Notes under the pieces: generated by a model
Seen by the model: only the letters and a program-made list of their open reading frames with translations
What the model was told of the DNA's origin: nothing
The model's database searches: none
Part shown: in pieces, positions 39,701-46,613 of the stretch
Layout of the letters: every line of letters starts with the position of its first letter
Numbering within the stretch: position 1 is the stretch's first letter
Assembly: GCA_965262605.1 (NCBI GenBank)
Contig: CBDHFN010000003.1
Location: 310,001-374,000 of the forward strand
Source of the DNA: CBDHFN01 sp965262605
GTDB lineage: Bacteria; Pseudomonadota; Alphaproteobacteria; JASGCL01
Length of the DNA stretch: 64,000 nucleotides
Direction: 5' to 3'
Program-made: the position numbers and the translations under genes

Positions 39701-42700
39701 TGATTATCAATGGCGTTTAATACCGTGGGCGCATCATTAACATTGGTTAAGGTAATGGTGAAGTCCTTGACAACTTCTATACCAGCACCATTTTGATCCA
39801 CGCCCCTGATTTTAATATTTAAAAACGGCGTTAATTCATAATTTAAGGGGCGCAAGGTGCGCAAATTACCATTTTCATAATAAAAATTAGATGAAATTTT
39901 ATCGCCATCGTAAATTTCCACAACATGTTGCCCATTTGCGGTGGTGGCGGGGTCGGGGTCAATAATGCGAATAAAACCGATAAAAGTTCCCGAAGCTGCA
40001 TTTTCTGCCACGAAATTATTGCTAAGAAATACCGCGCTGGGGGCTTTATTAATATCGGTGACTTCAATGTTAAAATTGCTATAAACCTGTGCGCCAAATG
40101 TATCGGTTACGGTTAATTTTACCCAAAGACTGCCAACATCCGTGGCACCGGGTGTGCCCGTAATATTTAAATTCGCCGCATTAAATTTTACCCACGCTGG
40201 CAAGTTTGCGCCGTCTGCTTGGGTTAATTTATAGGTTAAATTATCGCCATCGGGGTCAATAAATAAATCAGGATTAATGGAAACATCTAAATAATTATTG
40301 CGTAAAATTACAAAATTGGGCAATGAACCCAAAGCCACGGGCGCATCATTGACATTATTCACGGTTAAATTAAAATTCTGGCTTAATTTAAAACCATTGG
40401 GGCTGGTAATATTTAACGAAATAACTTTTGTGCCGACATCAGCATTTTGCGCAATGCCAAAAAATAAACCATTTGCCGCATCAAAACTTAACCAAGACGG
40501 CAGGGCAGAACCATCGGCTAAATTGGCGGTATAAGAAATAATTTGCCCTTTATCAATCACTTTAACAAAATTTGCCGGCACTTGATACGAAAAAATTGTG
40601 CCTTGATTCGTGGTTTGATTATTTAATGTGCCGTTAAAAAGCGGTAAATCAAAAGTATTTTGCACATTAAGCGTAAGCTTTGTTGAATTAATTGCCCCGC
40701 CAGAATCAGTGGCAACTAATAATAAATTATAAATGCCGACCGCATCATTATTCGCAACGCCTTTTAAGGTTAAGCCCGCGGCATCAAAATTAAGCCAAGT
40801 TGGCGCGGTGCCACCATCGCTATTTAATATTGAGTATGTAATTCTATTCGCATCTAAGAAAATATTATTTGCTAATGAAAAATTAAACGGGTTATCTTCA
40901 AAAATTGTGAATGAAGGAATTGTGGCATTTAAAATCGGTTGCAGATTCGTATCTTGGGTAAATGTAATGGTTTGACTGGCAGTATATTGCCCGTCCGTTG
41001 CGAAAAAATTCACTTTAAGCGAGCTGGTAAATAAATCGGGGCGCGTGCCTTGCAAAATTCGGGTCGTGGGATTAAAACTTAACCATGCTGGCAATGAACC
41101 AGTCGTTATCGTCAAATTATCATTATCGGCATCCTTAAACGCAATTTCAGGCAAGCGATAAAAAAATTGTTGGCTAAGCACATTTTGCGTGCCAATCGCC
41201 CGATTAACAAGCGGCGCATCATTAACATTTGTAATTGTTAATACTGTGTCTTGATACGCCGATAAACGATTTTTATCAAACGCATAAATTGTTAAGCTTA
41301 ATACGCCGACATCATTATTAGTTGGCGTGCCCGTAAATTGCCCAGTCGTTGTGTTTAATTTTAACCAGCTTGGCAGGGCATTGCCGCCTTTAAGCGTGGC
41401 ACTATAAGTTAATTTATCGCCAGAATCAGGGTCTAAAAACGCATCGGGTAAAATCGTGTATTTATACGCCGCGCCTTGCACGGCAGGGGTTGGGTCTAAA
41501 ATAATAGTATCATTAATAATCGGTGCATCATTAATATTGCCATATTTTATTAAATTATTCGTGTTGGTAATACCATAAATTACTTGCGGTGAAGTTTTAC
41601 CATCGCTATTGGCGGCTTCAATTATAAAGCTTGGCGGGTTTTCAGACCCATCATGGTGAAATTGAATCGCGCCTTGATTTACTTGCGCAAGGGTAAATTT
41701 TTCGTTAAGCCCAATGACGCTACCATTCGTTTCAAAATTACCATTGCTGGTGCCGATAATTCTGATGAATACATCCGTGCCCAAACTATCCACATCAGTA
41801 ATACTCAACATACTAAGGGTTATGGTTAAATTTTGCCCCTCGGATATAGTCATGGTTGATTTGTTAATGCTGGGCGCATCGTTAATATAGTTAAAATTAA
41901 TCGTAACATTAATTTTATCCGATAAAGCATTGACATTATCGCGCGCTTGAATAAAAAACGAAGGCGGTTTTTCCGTGCCATCATGTTGAAATACCACTTG
42001 CCCCGCGCGCAATTGCGCCAAGGTAAATTGGGTAGTTTTCACATTATTAACAAAAATACTGCCCGCTAAAATATTCGTGGCAAAAATTGTCACAAATTCG
42101 TCCAAGCTATCAATATCATTAACCCCTAAATTTAAATCGGTTAATAAGACATTTTGCCCCTCGCTTATTGTAATTTCGGCATTGGCAATGGTGGGTTTGT
42201 CATTGACGGGCGTATAATTAACCGCCACCGAATAAATATCGCTTTTAATAATCGCGCCGGTGTTATAGGTTCTGATGAACATTGTAGGCGCAATTTCACC
42301 GCCATCGTGGATAAATTTCACTTGCCCCGCGCGTAATTGGTTTAAATTAAACACGGCTGTGTCGGCGCTGACGCCATTTGTTGGGGCGGTAAAGCCACTA
42401 ATTTGCACAATGCCATTGCGAATTCCCGATAATTCAATAATCGTATCCGAAGCCGTTGAGTCATTATCGGTGATGAAGAAATTATTTATCGTTGCCGTTA
42501 AAGTATAAGATTGCCCCTCGGATAGTGCGATTTGAGGGTTAGTAATAATCGGTATTTGATTATAAGCAACAAACCGAATTGCGGCGGGGGTTTCGGTGCT
42601 ATATGGTGTATTTGGGTCTTTAACCGAAATATAAAAACTGGGCGCAACGCCAATACCATTATGCTTAAAGCTTATGCGGTTTTTGACAATATCATCATAA

Positions 42701-45700
42701 TTAAAACTGACAACGCCCGCGGCATCGGGGCTGGTAATTTTGCCGTCAATATAAAACGCGCCATTGGTGATTCTGCTTATTTTAATTAAAATATTTGCGG
42801 CGGCATTATCGGGGTCATTTATAATAAAATTATTGGGGTTTAATTTGATTGTTTCGCCTTGGTAAATTAATAATTGGTCGGTGGCTGAAATTATTGGCGC
42901 ATCATTGATTGGTGTTCTGGTGATAGCCGATGCTAAATTTATCGTATAAAGCCCTGTTGCTCCCTTAATGCGGTAATTAAACAACGGCACATTTTCTGAA
43001 CCATCATGGGTAAATTTTATTAAACCGCGCTTAACATCATCAACGGTGAAACTATCAATTTGGGTATTATTTTGATTGGTAAATTTGCCGCCGCTAATTC
43101 TGTCAATGATAAATAAATTATTACCCAAGGTATTTTGTAAGAAATTTTGCGACAAGCCTAAATTATCAAGGGTTAAGACTTTGGTTGCGCCCTCGTTGAT
43201 GCTAAATGTTGCCGCCAAGGCAGTAATGGGAAGCAAGGGCGAAGATTGCACAATTTCACGATAAATAATATTGCTTAATTTATAACCATCATTGGCGATA
43301 ATTTGAAACCGCCGCCCCACCACATCGGCGCTCGTGCGGAATTGCACGGCTTGCATAATTTGATTTAAATTAAGATTATTAACAACCCCGTTGGACCTGA
43401 TATTTAATATGCCATTAACATCATCAAATAAAAATGACGCGCCATTTAATAGCGAGGGATTTAAAATTTCAAGCGAATCTTCGCCGCGCCGAAACCCATT
43501 GGTGATAACTATCGTGATATTATCAATCGGCGTGCTGTCTAAATCTACAAATTTAACATCATCGGCAATGAATATTCCATTTCTTTGCGACGGAACATAG
43601 CCTAAAATTAAATTTTGCGAACCCGTTAAAACTGGGGCTTGATTATCGGGAATTACGACAATATTAGTTTTTAAAATATTGGAATTATGCTGATTAATTA
43701 TTTGCGTATTTGATTCAATATATAAACCATCATTAACAAAAAATTCCACGGTTTTTAATAAATCGCCGGGATTCGTTGTGGTATTGCGGTATTTTACTTG
43801 ACGCAAGATAGTTTGAAAATTAAGCGGTGATGCCCCCTTAGAATAAATGGATAATTCGCCAATTTTTGCATCGTAATCCCAAATAAAATTATTAGGCGCG
43901 GTTTGAATTTCCAAAACATCGCCAATCGTAAAATTCTTGGTAATTTTGACCTTGGCAAAATTTAACAGGCTATTATCACTATCATAAACCGAGATATTGG
44001 GCGCAACCAAAACCCCTAAATTCCCCTCTTTATATTCTACATTCGCCAAAGTGCCCGTTAAAATTGGCACTTGATTGGACGAAGAAATCGTAATTGTATA
44101 AGTTAAACCATTGGAAGTTAATAATCCATCAGATGCCGTTAACCGAATTGAACGGGGATTTAAATTCGGGCTGGTTGAACTATTAATATAATAAATATTT
44201 TCAAAAATAGTTTGCCATTCGGAATATGAAGGCTGATTAACGCCAGTTTTCGCCGCAATTTGTAATGTTCCCGATTGAAAAAATACCGATATTTTATCGC
44301 GGATAGTCGGGTCAATATTGCGTAAGCCTAAAAAATCTTGATTGGCTTGATAATTCGCAACAATCGTAAATGATGCAATGCGAATGGTTGGTAAACCACT
44401 GACAATATTATCAGGGTCCATAAGGGTAATTTCGCTGGCAAAGCTTGCGCCACTTGAACCCTCGATAAAATTAAAACTTGTGGTCGCAACAGGACCCAAA
44501 GCAATGCTGGGCGCGTCATTTATAGCCGTATAGCTTGCAGGAATCACAAAAATACTATTGCTTGAAGTTGTGCCGTCAGGGTTTGCCAATTGCACCGAAT
44601 AACTGGGGGCAATTTCCCCGCCATTATGAATAAATGTAACCTTGCCAGATTTAACATCGGCAAGGGTAAATTGCGCGGAATTGGCTTTACCTTCAACGGC
44701 TTGGGTTAATTCTTTATTCAAATAAAATGTGCCACCAGATACTGAAGTTAAACGAATTATAATTTGCGTATCGGTGTTATCAATATCAGTAATGGAAAAA
44801 TTAGAGGAATTAAGCGTAACGGAACCACCTTCTTTGATGGTAAATCCATTCGCTTGCCATAGGTTTGGTGCCGAATTAACGCTTAATACTTTGACCGAAA
44901 CCTTGCTTATGGGCGAAATGCCCCCCGAACCATCATTGGCGGTAAATTCCACCACCCGATTAAAGATGGTTGGATTAATGGAACTATTGCTAAACGCGAT
45001 TAATTGTGCGATGGACGACATTTCGGCGCGGGTTAAATTTTGCCCCGCGACTTTGGAATTGACGGCTAATATACCCGTTGTGGTGTTAAAACTCCAATTA
45101 ACTTTGTCAATAATCGCTTGAGTCGTGGCATTGGTGGCGCTTAAACGCAAACTATCGGCACCTAATTGGTAATTATTGCTAATTCTTGCTTGAAAAGAAG
45201 CCATAGACGGGCTGTCAACATCATTAATCACCATATCCGGCGCGACATAAACCGCCGCTCTGCCCTCGGTAAATAATTTTAATGTGCCGTTCGTGCTGAT
45301 GGTTGGGGCATTATTTATCGGCGTGAAAATAACTTGCCTTGATGCTAATGTTGTAAAATTAGTATTATCCAGCGAATAAGAAAGCGATAGGGTTTTTGTT
45401 TCCGCCAATAAGCTGCTTACTGAATTATTAACATATGATACGGACTTAATCGCCGATAATATCGTGCCTAAATTCGCTTGGTTAGAGATTGTCAGTAATA
45501 AGGTGCGGTTGTTAGGCTTTGCCGCGGTAATGCCATTAAAATTACCATTTAAGATTAAATTGTCAAAGCTTGTGCCGCTGACAATTTCAAACCTTATTTG
45601 TGAAATTGTCGTGCCATTGGCAACACCATCAATATTTAGCGTGCTGCCCGAAGCCACGAAGCGCGCAACATTCCCCTCGCTAAAATTTAGCGTTGATGCA

Positions 45701-45726
45701 TCAAATCCATTCAGGGTGATTGCCAA
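24796..45726 (-). CDS. Giant cadherin-repeat surface protein, likely type I secreted adhesin
   Basis: A single open frame of 6,976 codons. No Sec signal is present. Residues about 1-1394 hold some ten cadherin-like domains with an EGQ...LTDxDS...F-x-HDG pattern. Residues about 1395-2735 hold about a dozen dystroglycan-type (CADG) units with VNDAP and LPSWLSFN-type motifs. Residues about 2736-6735 hold 40 cadherin units of about 100 aa with ENxSGVFY, ATDxDGD, FSINSLTGxLxF and NIDExxPSF. The last 240 residues (LSGGSGTEDTVQFYDG, then VDGNNDIVIDFTAS) resemble C-termini of type I secretion substrates. Acidic DxD motifs suggest Ca2+-rigidified domains. The start is TTG 45726; an in-frame TAA six bases upstream excludes anything longer. 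No HlyB/HlyD/TolC genes are in the window. Confidence 0.9.
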   Translation of the reverse strand: MAITLNGFDASTLNFSEGNVARFVASGSTLNIDGVANGTTISQIRFEIVSGTSFDNLILNGNFNGITAAKPNNRTLLLTISNQANLGTILSAIKSVSYVNNSVSSLLAETKTLSLSYSLDNTNFTTLASRQVIFTPINNAPTISTNGTLKLFTEGRAAVYVAPDMVINDVDSPSMASFQARISNNYQLGADSLRLSATNATTQAIIDKVNWSFNTTTGILAVNSKVAGQNLTRAEMSSIAQLIAFSNSSINPTIFNRVVEFTANDGSGGISPISKVSVKVLSVNSAPNLWQANGFTIKEGGSVTLNSSNFSITDIDNTDTQIIIRLTSVSGGTFYLNKELTQAVEGKANSAQFTLADVKSGKVTFIHNGGEIAPSYSVQLANPDGTTSSNSIFVIPASYTAINDAPSIALGPVATTSFNFIEGSSGASFASEITLMDPDNIVSGLPTIRIASFTIVANYQANQDFLGLRNIDPTIRDKISVFFQSGTLQIAAKTGVNQPSYSEWQTIFENIYYINSSTSPNLNPRSIRLTASDGLLTSNGLTYTITISSSNQVPILTGTLANVEYKEGNLGVLVAPNISVYDSDNSLLNFAKVKITKNFTIGDVLEIQTAPNNFIWDYDAKIGELSIYSKGASPLNFQTILRQVKYRNTTTNPGDLLKTVEFFVNDGLYIESNTQIINQHNSNILKTNIVVIPDNQAPVLTGSQNLILGYVPSQRNGIFIADDVKFVDLDSTPIDNITIVITNGFRRGEDSLEILNPSLLNGASFLFDDVNGILNIRSNGVVNNLNLNQIMQAVQFRTSADVVGRRFQIIANDGYKLSNIIYREIVQSSPLLPITALAATFSINEGATKVLTLDNLGLSQNFLQNTLGNNLFIIDRISGGKFTNQNNTQIDSFTVDDVKRGLIKFTHDGSENVPLFNYRIKGATGLYTINLASAITRTPINDAPIISATDQLLIYQGETIKLNPNNFIINDPDNAAANILIKISRITNGAFYIDGKITSPDAAGVVSFNYDDIVKNRISFKHNGIGVAPSFYISVKDPNTPYSTETPAAIRFVAYNQIPIITNPQIALSEGQSYTLTATINNFFITDNDSTASDTIIELSGIRNGIVQISGFTAPTNGVSADTAVFNLNQLRAGQVKFIHDGGEIAPTMFIRTYNTGAIIKSDIYSVAVNYTPVNDKPTIANAEITISEGQNVLLTDLNLGVNDIDSLDEFVTIFATNILAGSIFVNNVKTTQFTLAQLRAGQVVFQHDGTEKPPSFFIQARDNVNALSDKINVTINFNYINDAPSINKSTMTISEGQNLTITLSMLSITDVDSLGTDVFIRIIGTSNGNFETNGSVIGLNEKFTLAQVNQGAIQFHHDGSENPPSFIIEAANSDGKTSPQVIYGITNTNNLIKYGNINDAPIINDTIILDPTPAVQGAAYKYTILPDAFLDPDSGDKLTYSATLKGGNALPSWLKLNTTTGQFTGTPTNNDVGVLSLTIYAFDKNRLSAYQDTVLTITNVNDAPLVNRAIGTQNVLSQQFFYRLPEIAFKDADNDNLTITTGSLPAWLSFNPTTRILQGTRPDLFTSSLKVNFFATDGQYTASQTITFTQDTNLQPILNATIPSFTIFEDNPFNFSLANNIFLDANRITYSILNSDGGTAPTWLNFDAAGLTLKGVANNDAVGIYNLLLVATDSGGAINSTKLTLNVQNTFDLPLFNGTLNNQTTNQGTIFSYQVPANFVKVIDKGQIISYTANLADGSALPSWLSFDAANGLFFGIAQNADVGTKVISLNITSPNGFKLSQNFNLTVNNVNDAPVALGSLPNFVILRNNYLDVSINPDLFIDPDGDNLTYKLTQADGANLPAWVKFNAANLNITGTPGATDVGSLWVKLTVTDTFGAQVYSNFNIEVTDINKAPSAVFLSNNFVAENAASGTFIGFIRIIDPDPATTANGQHVVEIYDGDKISSNFYYENGNLRTLRPLNYELTPFLNIKIRGVDQNGAGIEVVKDFTITLTNVNDAPTVLNAIDNQNFSEKTSFRYLVSPNLFTDEDVGDVITVSTKFKDPITGSFTSYPTWLNYNSATGIISGTATNDEVGSYTIRFIGQDRFGAQVITDHIINILNVNDAPTHSGPANVKIAVQDKLFTYNLPISEFNDIDRGDSLTYAVDFFASGVMQASLPNWLVFNSQTLTLTGTPHNQDVTTNALSLRITAKDKGGLSASTTLFLSVQNVNDKPFSTTSMPDIVINENDALNFNLNPNLRFFSDPDLAYGDNLSFNAYIIGASGVLNPLPNWMAINRLTNNLTGIPRNADVTTDINPAYKIRIEIIDSASQTTYQDIRLTVNNVNDVPIIGSRLGTITIAEDKEWIFNLPSGTFIDIDYGDSLTYAAQTFDRNGNQVAIPSFVFFNSATGFFSATPRNENVGQYLIRLTATDKASTSVYQDFALNVSNTNDFPVVVRSVASQSAKEASIFNLNLNGFFSDPDIGDSLTLSLNQNNSAPLPSFLSFNQNTLVLSGTPEFSDSGTYTIFITARDRLGAAATSSFSLFVDTLNHVPQAPSIAVVSATEEQELNFILPKTYFSDPDGDAILEYTANLVTQNGVAGLPNWLVFNVQSTTFSLNGTPQNADTGTLTIRLGARDSHNAWGYRNISLFVSNTNDAPSVNVNFGNLSATETELFSYTLPSNAFFDQDPNDKLSYNIQNLPSWLSFDADSRTLKGTAFRINAPALSATDFFTYSLSVIARDLFGETASQTLNITLKRANNPPTDIQLSSSVLNENQLANHFIGNIQVFDPDTSSLPDGQTNLILLENGGISQNFFVLPISGTVNQFKLFALKTFDRESKEIYNVEFKATDNLGLGKSLSKFISITINNVDEGPPAFVGSFAATFEENLITTQAVIIASAVDPDRDQITYILTNNSASDNSFFTINQQTGAIFFKSPPDFEARNPSYLVQVGAVTINGSSTRNFNINLVNIDEGAPQFVGLNSLTIAENRPIDAAIYTINATDPDFDSITYALANGWIDNSEFRISGNQLFFTKIPDFERKSSYIVRVNATANNITTTGDLRITIQDLPDTDVVFISPSMISVNENVPISNIVYQLLASNQEQSPISFTLESSVLDNDFFSLSGGSLFFKSSPNFETKPVYRLQFQATSNGQKFNQQLTIAINNLDEFNPSFVTQNIQSVAENTLGVFFTARATDGDNDIPSYTLTRNYGDNSLFRVNSLTGGVEFISAPDFETRTSYEIQVQATTNSVVTSRNFSIIVTNLPEGDPVFLTASVVSFAENDLNPVYTAIATDQDKNPIVYTLANLPASISDNSFFSINSSTGIVSFLSPPDYESAKKNFVLSIVANSPSHSTTQQVAVNIVNIDEFGPSLPSFTSLTLAENAIGSIVITASDIEGDVINYFLETTGSSTFDNLLFTINSTTGLFQNINRFDREVRDTYTVRITAKSKDRTSNAIYIVKVANVDEGNATFTSSATVNLNENFTGVFHTITARDIDGDTITYQIDSATQDGSLFSINSITGGLNIISAANFESNKKQYSLNIIATANGAQTQQQLIVNVQNIPEGGPSFVSPSVFSVNENYNINQAAFRISASDPDLDNVTYQLISGALLDSNNFTINSITGEVFFSATPDYETKTTYMIKVVALAGGQSSSEQTITLNINNLDDNAPVIISPSSVFYDENTPTSLAAYQAIATDADGGTITYGIDPSFDSPKFSINSVSGEIFFISSPNYEEKNEYRLNVFTQSGKDKENKTVAIFINNINESAPVFVTSNLAQINENQSGFITKVIAVDGDGDGITYSLLNILDASTTSITTDGRLSFLQGANYEVKNAYSFAVIATARGDSVLQNLVVSINNVDEFLPSILTPASFTINENYSGPIVTIVATDADLVAPSFALLNGPNVGRFSIDASSGELTFINPADWEAGSTTFVVSVEARSQGRSTRQDISVFIANLDESAPSFTSPSFVSVNENFSGVFYNALASDFDGQTPSYTLAVSGPGLDDNKFFTINSLTGELQFISSSLPDFESGKTSYSVVLTARSGIFSTNRNVVISVVNVDESAPVFTTPSIIDIPENYSGSLVQLAATDFDGDAISYTLNAGNDSFFFNNTNNGLIAINTKGDYESTKKTYNIIVRASAKSRFTEQNITFRLIDIDEGGPSFTSVPAAISVNENNSASFFSATISDIDGDIPTYLLDNFTTDNKFFTIDSATGALKFSATPDFEAQKSQYIVNITAVTRNLSATQSYTINLNDVDDNLPSFVGASLVSVPENKSGLIFQISAVDNDSTAQFNKITYGIDSAFASGSLLTINSLTGEVSLTSPIDFETNTQNLTFRAKISATNGVVSERIYEIQITNVQEFQPVITSSSLVSVLENTAGGFYSITGTDGDKDNIIFSIANDAANLFNYNSATKVISFKNAPDYETMAHDYSLTLTANDGTSTINKLLVINVLNVNESATIFTSANNVSVAENTSTAFFNVLATDGDAVMVSYTLPDLGSISDNQFFSLDSQTGALKFISPPNYESGRTNFFITLRAQADGAVVSQNITINVTNIDEGGPSFTAVVVSATVNENSSGVFYNPSAADIDGDAIKYFLASNVVDNNLFSINSLTGDLRFIAGRDYETQKKQYDAVITAVSNGISASQNVRIGLIDIDDNSPVFTGTNVIFLNEGSGTRFAFQAMANDADISPQFSSLTYSIESNFAQASLFSINSLTGDISVVSVVDFESFVPQPLSIRVRASAPNNKINDRIYTISLNNVQEFQPVFTSPSSATVAENSTNVFYTATATDGDKDIVTFSLTGNDAEFFTINSQSGQLRFISGADFEAKRLFNIILTAQDVSTTTNQNLVISLTNINEFSTVITSSNAVFVSENTSGVFFSVVASDNDAVPIIYQFVEGPQGVQDNGLFSIDSMTGAIKFNTPANYEVDKDIYFINVAATADGKATTQNITINLINIDEFIPSFTSPSGISLDENFSSSFILSATDGDKNQIIKYEIIEGGDASAFSINSLTGAIRFLTLPDFESGKTSYTITLNASSTELFTQKRFTININNIDEFSPAFSQSSFAFSFNENTSGVLFKLTATDLDGNSIAYTTNNANFSVNSIGEVRGNCDFETNPNPEFLLIATTNDGKSGTTTIKIHLNDLDEFSPSFVSGVSAITLNENTNSSTVIHTYQAIDLDANDVVHYSLAAFGDNSQFSIGDLSGDLKFISTPNFENPMDNNDDGIYNLKIIAFANGKFDTRSVNITLNNVNEGNPSFTSESFALIAENTPINTNLKTINATDIDSRTDFVHYFLIASQADNVNFAINSLTGAISNKINLNYEDKNIYNLIITASTPSGTTIQNFTLSLSDVSEGLISFTAGPSLVSISENYNLNFAITSFTAADPDSKDIIRINIESFADGALFSIDSATGALKFANSAPNFEQPADANGDNIYVVRIKATSSDSFVIRDTSIAILNIDEGNASFVSASSFTINENIALNSPLSTIKAIDIDSLTDNVSYFISGAGDSAFFTINSLTGVISNAMAIDFETNPSFTIVVGATTNNISTTKSVIIKVNDLDDGIPTFTPSSISYAVDENSSFAFVASASVAQGGASIVYALGDTPQASLFTINSLTGKVSLTNPFDYENIQSATLLVIASTAKFVASQQIKININNIDEFTPTITNLSSVVSISENTGSGTNIFAISATDGDFNDVLSYQINPNFGDAQFFSINSATGVVSWSGSFMPNYESAADFGTNNNYDLNIIVRSTNLATSKNFRIVINNIDESATIFTDSVSSIQIDENTPSATIIFTAMASDFDAQPISYILKEQADNSFFQINSDTGVVRFKNIPNFEQQASYKIIVSAQTGIAIVEKSYSVTLNDIDEFAPSITNAPSGAISVNENIPASLAIYNFMATDLDVNQIVSFTLPNNIANNNSFSITQDGKLRFLTSPNFESQSFYSVTIRALSGSRSVDSLFSIAVQNISEGGPAFNASQSSYAINENFAGSFAKITATDLDNDAITYSISGTDANIFSVNNSGVLSLRNALNYETDDHSYSITLVASSSDGFGVQNITINLNNIIESGEFGYESLARTINFAENQAFSLAASATNNGLNPLHYFLSTQASGFSINSDTGVISHAAFDFETLPNIFTLKITATNNNISSSQEILLNITDVADTLPVFTSANSAPAVNENASSLVAVYQATASTAGTNPISFTLSQNIMDNNNFIIGSDGILRFTTAPDFETKPFYSVTINATTGFETSSKTLVITIQNVSEGGPRFANSFASYTLNEDTLAMIGTASAADPDRDSVTYSLTGADATFFTISSLGVISNTQKINFEDNINRVFSITVAAKSNDGVDLQFVQIKLKDLPEGAGPSFTMPSQSINFDENASFAILLSATGLEGRPLTYSLADLVNAPSGITINSETGEVKFSAADFETSQGGLFRFNVVVSNQLGQNTQLEVLGTINDVDENSPSFTNLTSVFNFDENLAATNPAFTAVATDIDGQSVSYSLDTITSNTQGASFTIDSQTGVVKFKTSPNFETRANYDVIVQAKSGNLSSTHIYTVSINNIDEFNPSFTSPSMISAVNENIASSLVIYTAVATDADLTSMTYSLTPSLSDNNLFTINNAGLLRFISSPDFESGKTQYSVTITAGSNNKFTQQLLIFSLTNLDDNAPSFTNGINSSITIASIAENSSATNLVFDINATDADGTAIVFTLSSSAGNDNQFFNINATTGEVFFNSSPNYETNSGIKPSYDIKAIATSGNSSSVFSIHIDLQNIKEGNAISSTNGGNNLFLIEDMNFSGTLSGGSGTEDTVQFYDGNNNVNLTSINLGAGGIFNNIEVFDLGANASNANNFIIISPSARTRLGASQLIIKGNASDAIYIVDAANIAGLNIQGGVVQLTATTAQNNLNLTNNREVLLWNFNTNTNNTITVNQYNSTTDFLHFHDNGGAIIDFTSFSNAYQNATINAAVDGNNDIVIDFTASNASHQKLIISGEFTDPTGASLTLNEFVNLLGRDHLIFG
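25520..37520 (-). repeat. Coding block of about 40 cadherin repeats
   Basis: I counted 40 successive protein units of about 100 residues (near 300 bp), each with a central EN motif, an ATDxDGD-type Ca2+ site, an SINSLTG-type turn and an NIDE/NVNE linker. The units are diverged at the DNA level and are not simple tandem copies. Boundaries are approximate. Confidence 0.85.
37520..41545 (-). repeat. Coding block of about 12 CADG-type repeats
   Basis: Dystroglycan-type cadherin-like units of about 100 residues with VNDAP at the start, an FxDPDxGD segment, PSWLSFN and LxGTPxNxDVG. One unit, around 39.75-40.1 kb, is cadherin-like instead (AVFLSNNFVAEN). Boundaries are approximate. Confidence 0.8.
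41545..45390 (-). repeat. Coding block of about ten N-terminal cadherin-like repeats
   Basis: Units resembling the Cadherin_3/CSPG group: INDAPSI, an ISEGQ motif, a short DIDS turn, FTLAQLRAGQVxFxHDG and a closing strand. They differ from the later blocks, so the protein is built of three repeat types in sequence. Boundaries are approximate. Confidence 0.7.
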
Positions 45727-45729
45727 AAC

Positions 45730-45753
45730 TTATCCTATGGTGTTCTTCCTCAT
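45730..45753 (-). CDS. Seven-codon leader ORF upstream of the giant adhesin
   Basis: Minus-strand ATG at 45753 follows a strong GGAGG (45763-45759) at five bases and encodes MRKNTIG before TAA (45732-45730). The adhesin TTG start lies four bases further, and its own site, AGGA, is inside the leader ORF. The layout suggests translational coupling of a poor TTG start to a well-initiated leader. Whether it is translated is inference. Confidence 0.45.
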   Translation of the reverse strand: MRKNTIG

Positions 45754-45920
45754 ATTTTCCTCCAAATATATATTACCAAAATTACTAAGACAAATCAAGA
45801 AAATGCTTGAATTGTGATAAAATTTTAGGTAATATTTTAACTTAAATACTTGCAAATATTATGCAATTTTATAGTGCTATTGCGTTATTTTTATTTTTAT
45901 ACTAAAAATCGGCGCAATTT

Positions 45921-45929
45921 TGCTATAAT
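45921..45929 (+). promoter_or_regulatory. Extended -10 promoter for tupBCA-cobN
   Basis: TGCTATAAT (a TGn extension followed by TATAAT at 45924-45929) lies 45 bases before the tupB ATG. No good -35 is seen at the expected place, as is common for extended -10 promoters. The gap 45727-45974 also carries the divergent adhesin leader. Confidence 0.5.
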
Positions 45930-45974
45930 TTGCTGGTTTTCAAGTAATATTTTCCAAGTGAGACGCGAATATAA

Positions 45975-46613
45975 ATGAATCAATATGTTGAAGTAACCCT
46001 TTTAAGCCTGTATGTAAGCATTACCTCGGCGTTATTGGCTTTTATTTTGGCTGTGCCAATTGCCGCTATTTTAGTGGTTTGGAAATTTTGGTTTCGCAGT
46101 TTTTTACATTTTATTATTTATTCGTTAATGGCTTTTCCGTCAGTAATTGTGGGTTTATTAGTTTATATCTTATTATCAAACAAAGGTTTATTGGGACCCT
46201 TGCAATTAATTTATACGCCAAGCGCGATTGTTATTGCGCAATTTGTATTAATTTTGCCGTTAATGATTGGCTTTACCTTGCCGATTATGACGGCGGAATA
46301 TGAACGAATTTCACCGTTATTTATTTCGTTAAAAATTAATAAATATCAAGCCATTAAACAAATTATTCACGAAGTTCGCCATAAATTAATTGGCGTATTT
46401 ATCACAGGATATGGACGCGCCTTAGCCGAAGTGGCGGCTGTGATGGTTGTGGGCGGTAATATTTTGCATGAAACGCGGGTATTAACCACCACCATTATGC
46501 TGGAAGTTAATAAAGGCAATATTGATGATGCAATAATTTATGGCGCGATTTTATTAATTTTGGCAATGTGCGTCAATGTAATTTCATTTTGGATTCAAAA
46601 AATATGGCAATAA
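45975..46613 (+). CDS. tupB: Tungstate-type ABC transporter permease TupB
   Basis: A 212-aa inner-membrane permease with about five hydrophobic helices. The EAA loop reads GYGRALAEVAAVMVVGGNI (around residues 141-159), the form typical of TupB/tungstate permeases. FPSVIVGLLVYILLS and PLMIGFTLPIMTAEYE are further family marks. No strong ribosome binding site precedes the ATG at 45975. It overlaps tupC by 10 bp. Confidence 0.88.
   Translation: MNQYVEVTLLSLYVSITSALLAFILAVPIAAILVVWKFWFRSFLHFIIYSLMAFPSVIVGLLVYILLSNKGLLGPLQLIYTPSAIVIAQFVLILPLMIGFTLPIMTAEYERISPLFISLKINKYQAIKQIIHEVRHKLIGVFITGYGRALAEVAAVMVVGGNILHETRVLTTTIMLEVNKGNIDDAIIYGAILLILAMCVNVISFWIQKIWQ

Noticed and set aside
25700..45121. Many plus-strand ORFs of 60-130 codons opposite the giant adhesin
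   Set aside because: All are antisense shadows of the repeat-coding frame, with no ribosome binding sites, no recognisable domains and no conserved spacing.
25520..45390. CRISPR-like or satellite repeat array
   Set aside because: The about 300-bp periodicity comes from diverged protein domains in one frame; DNA units are not identical and there are no spacers.
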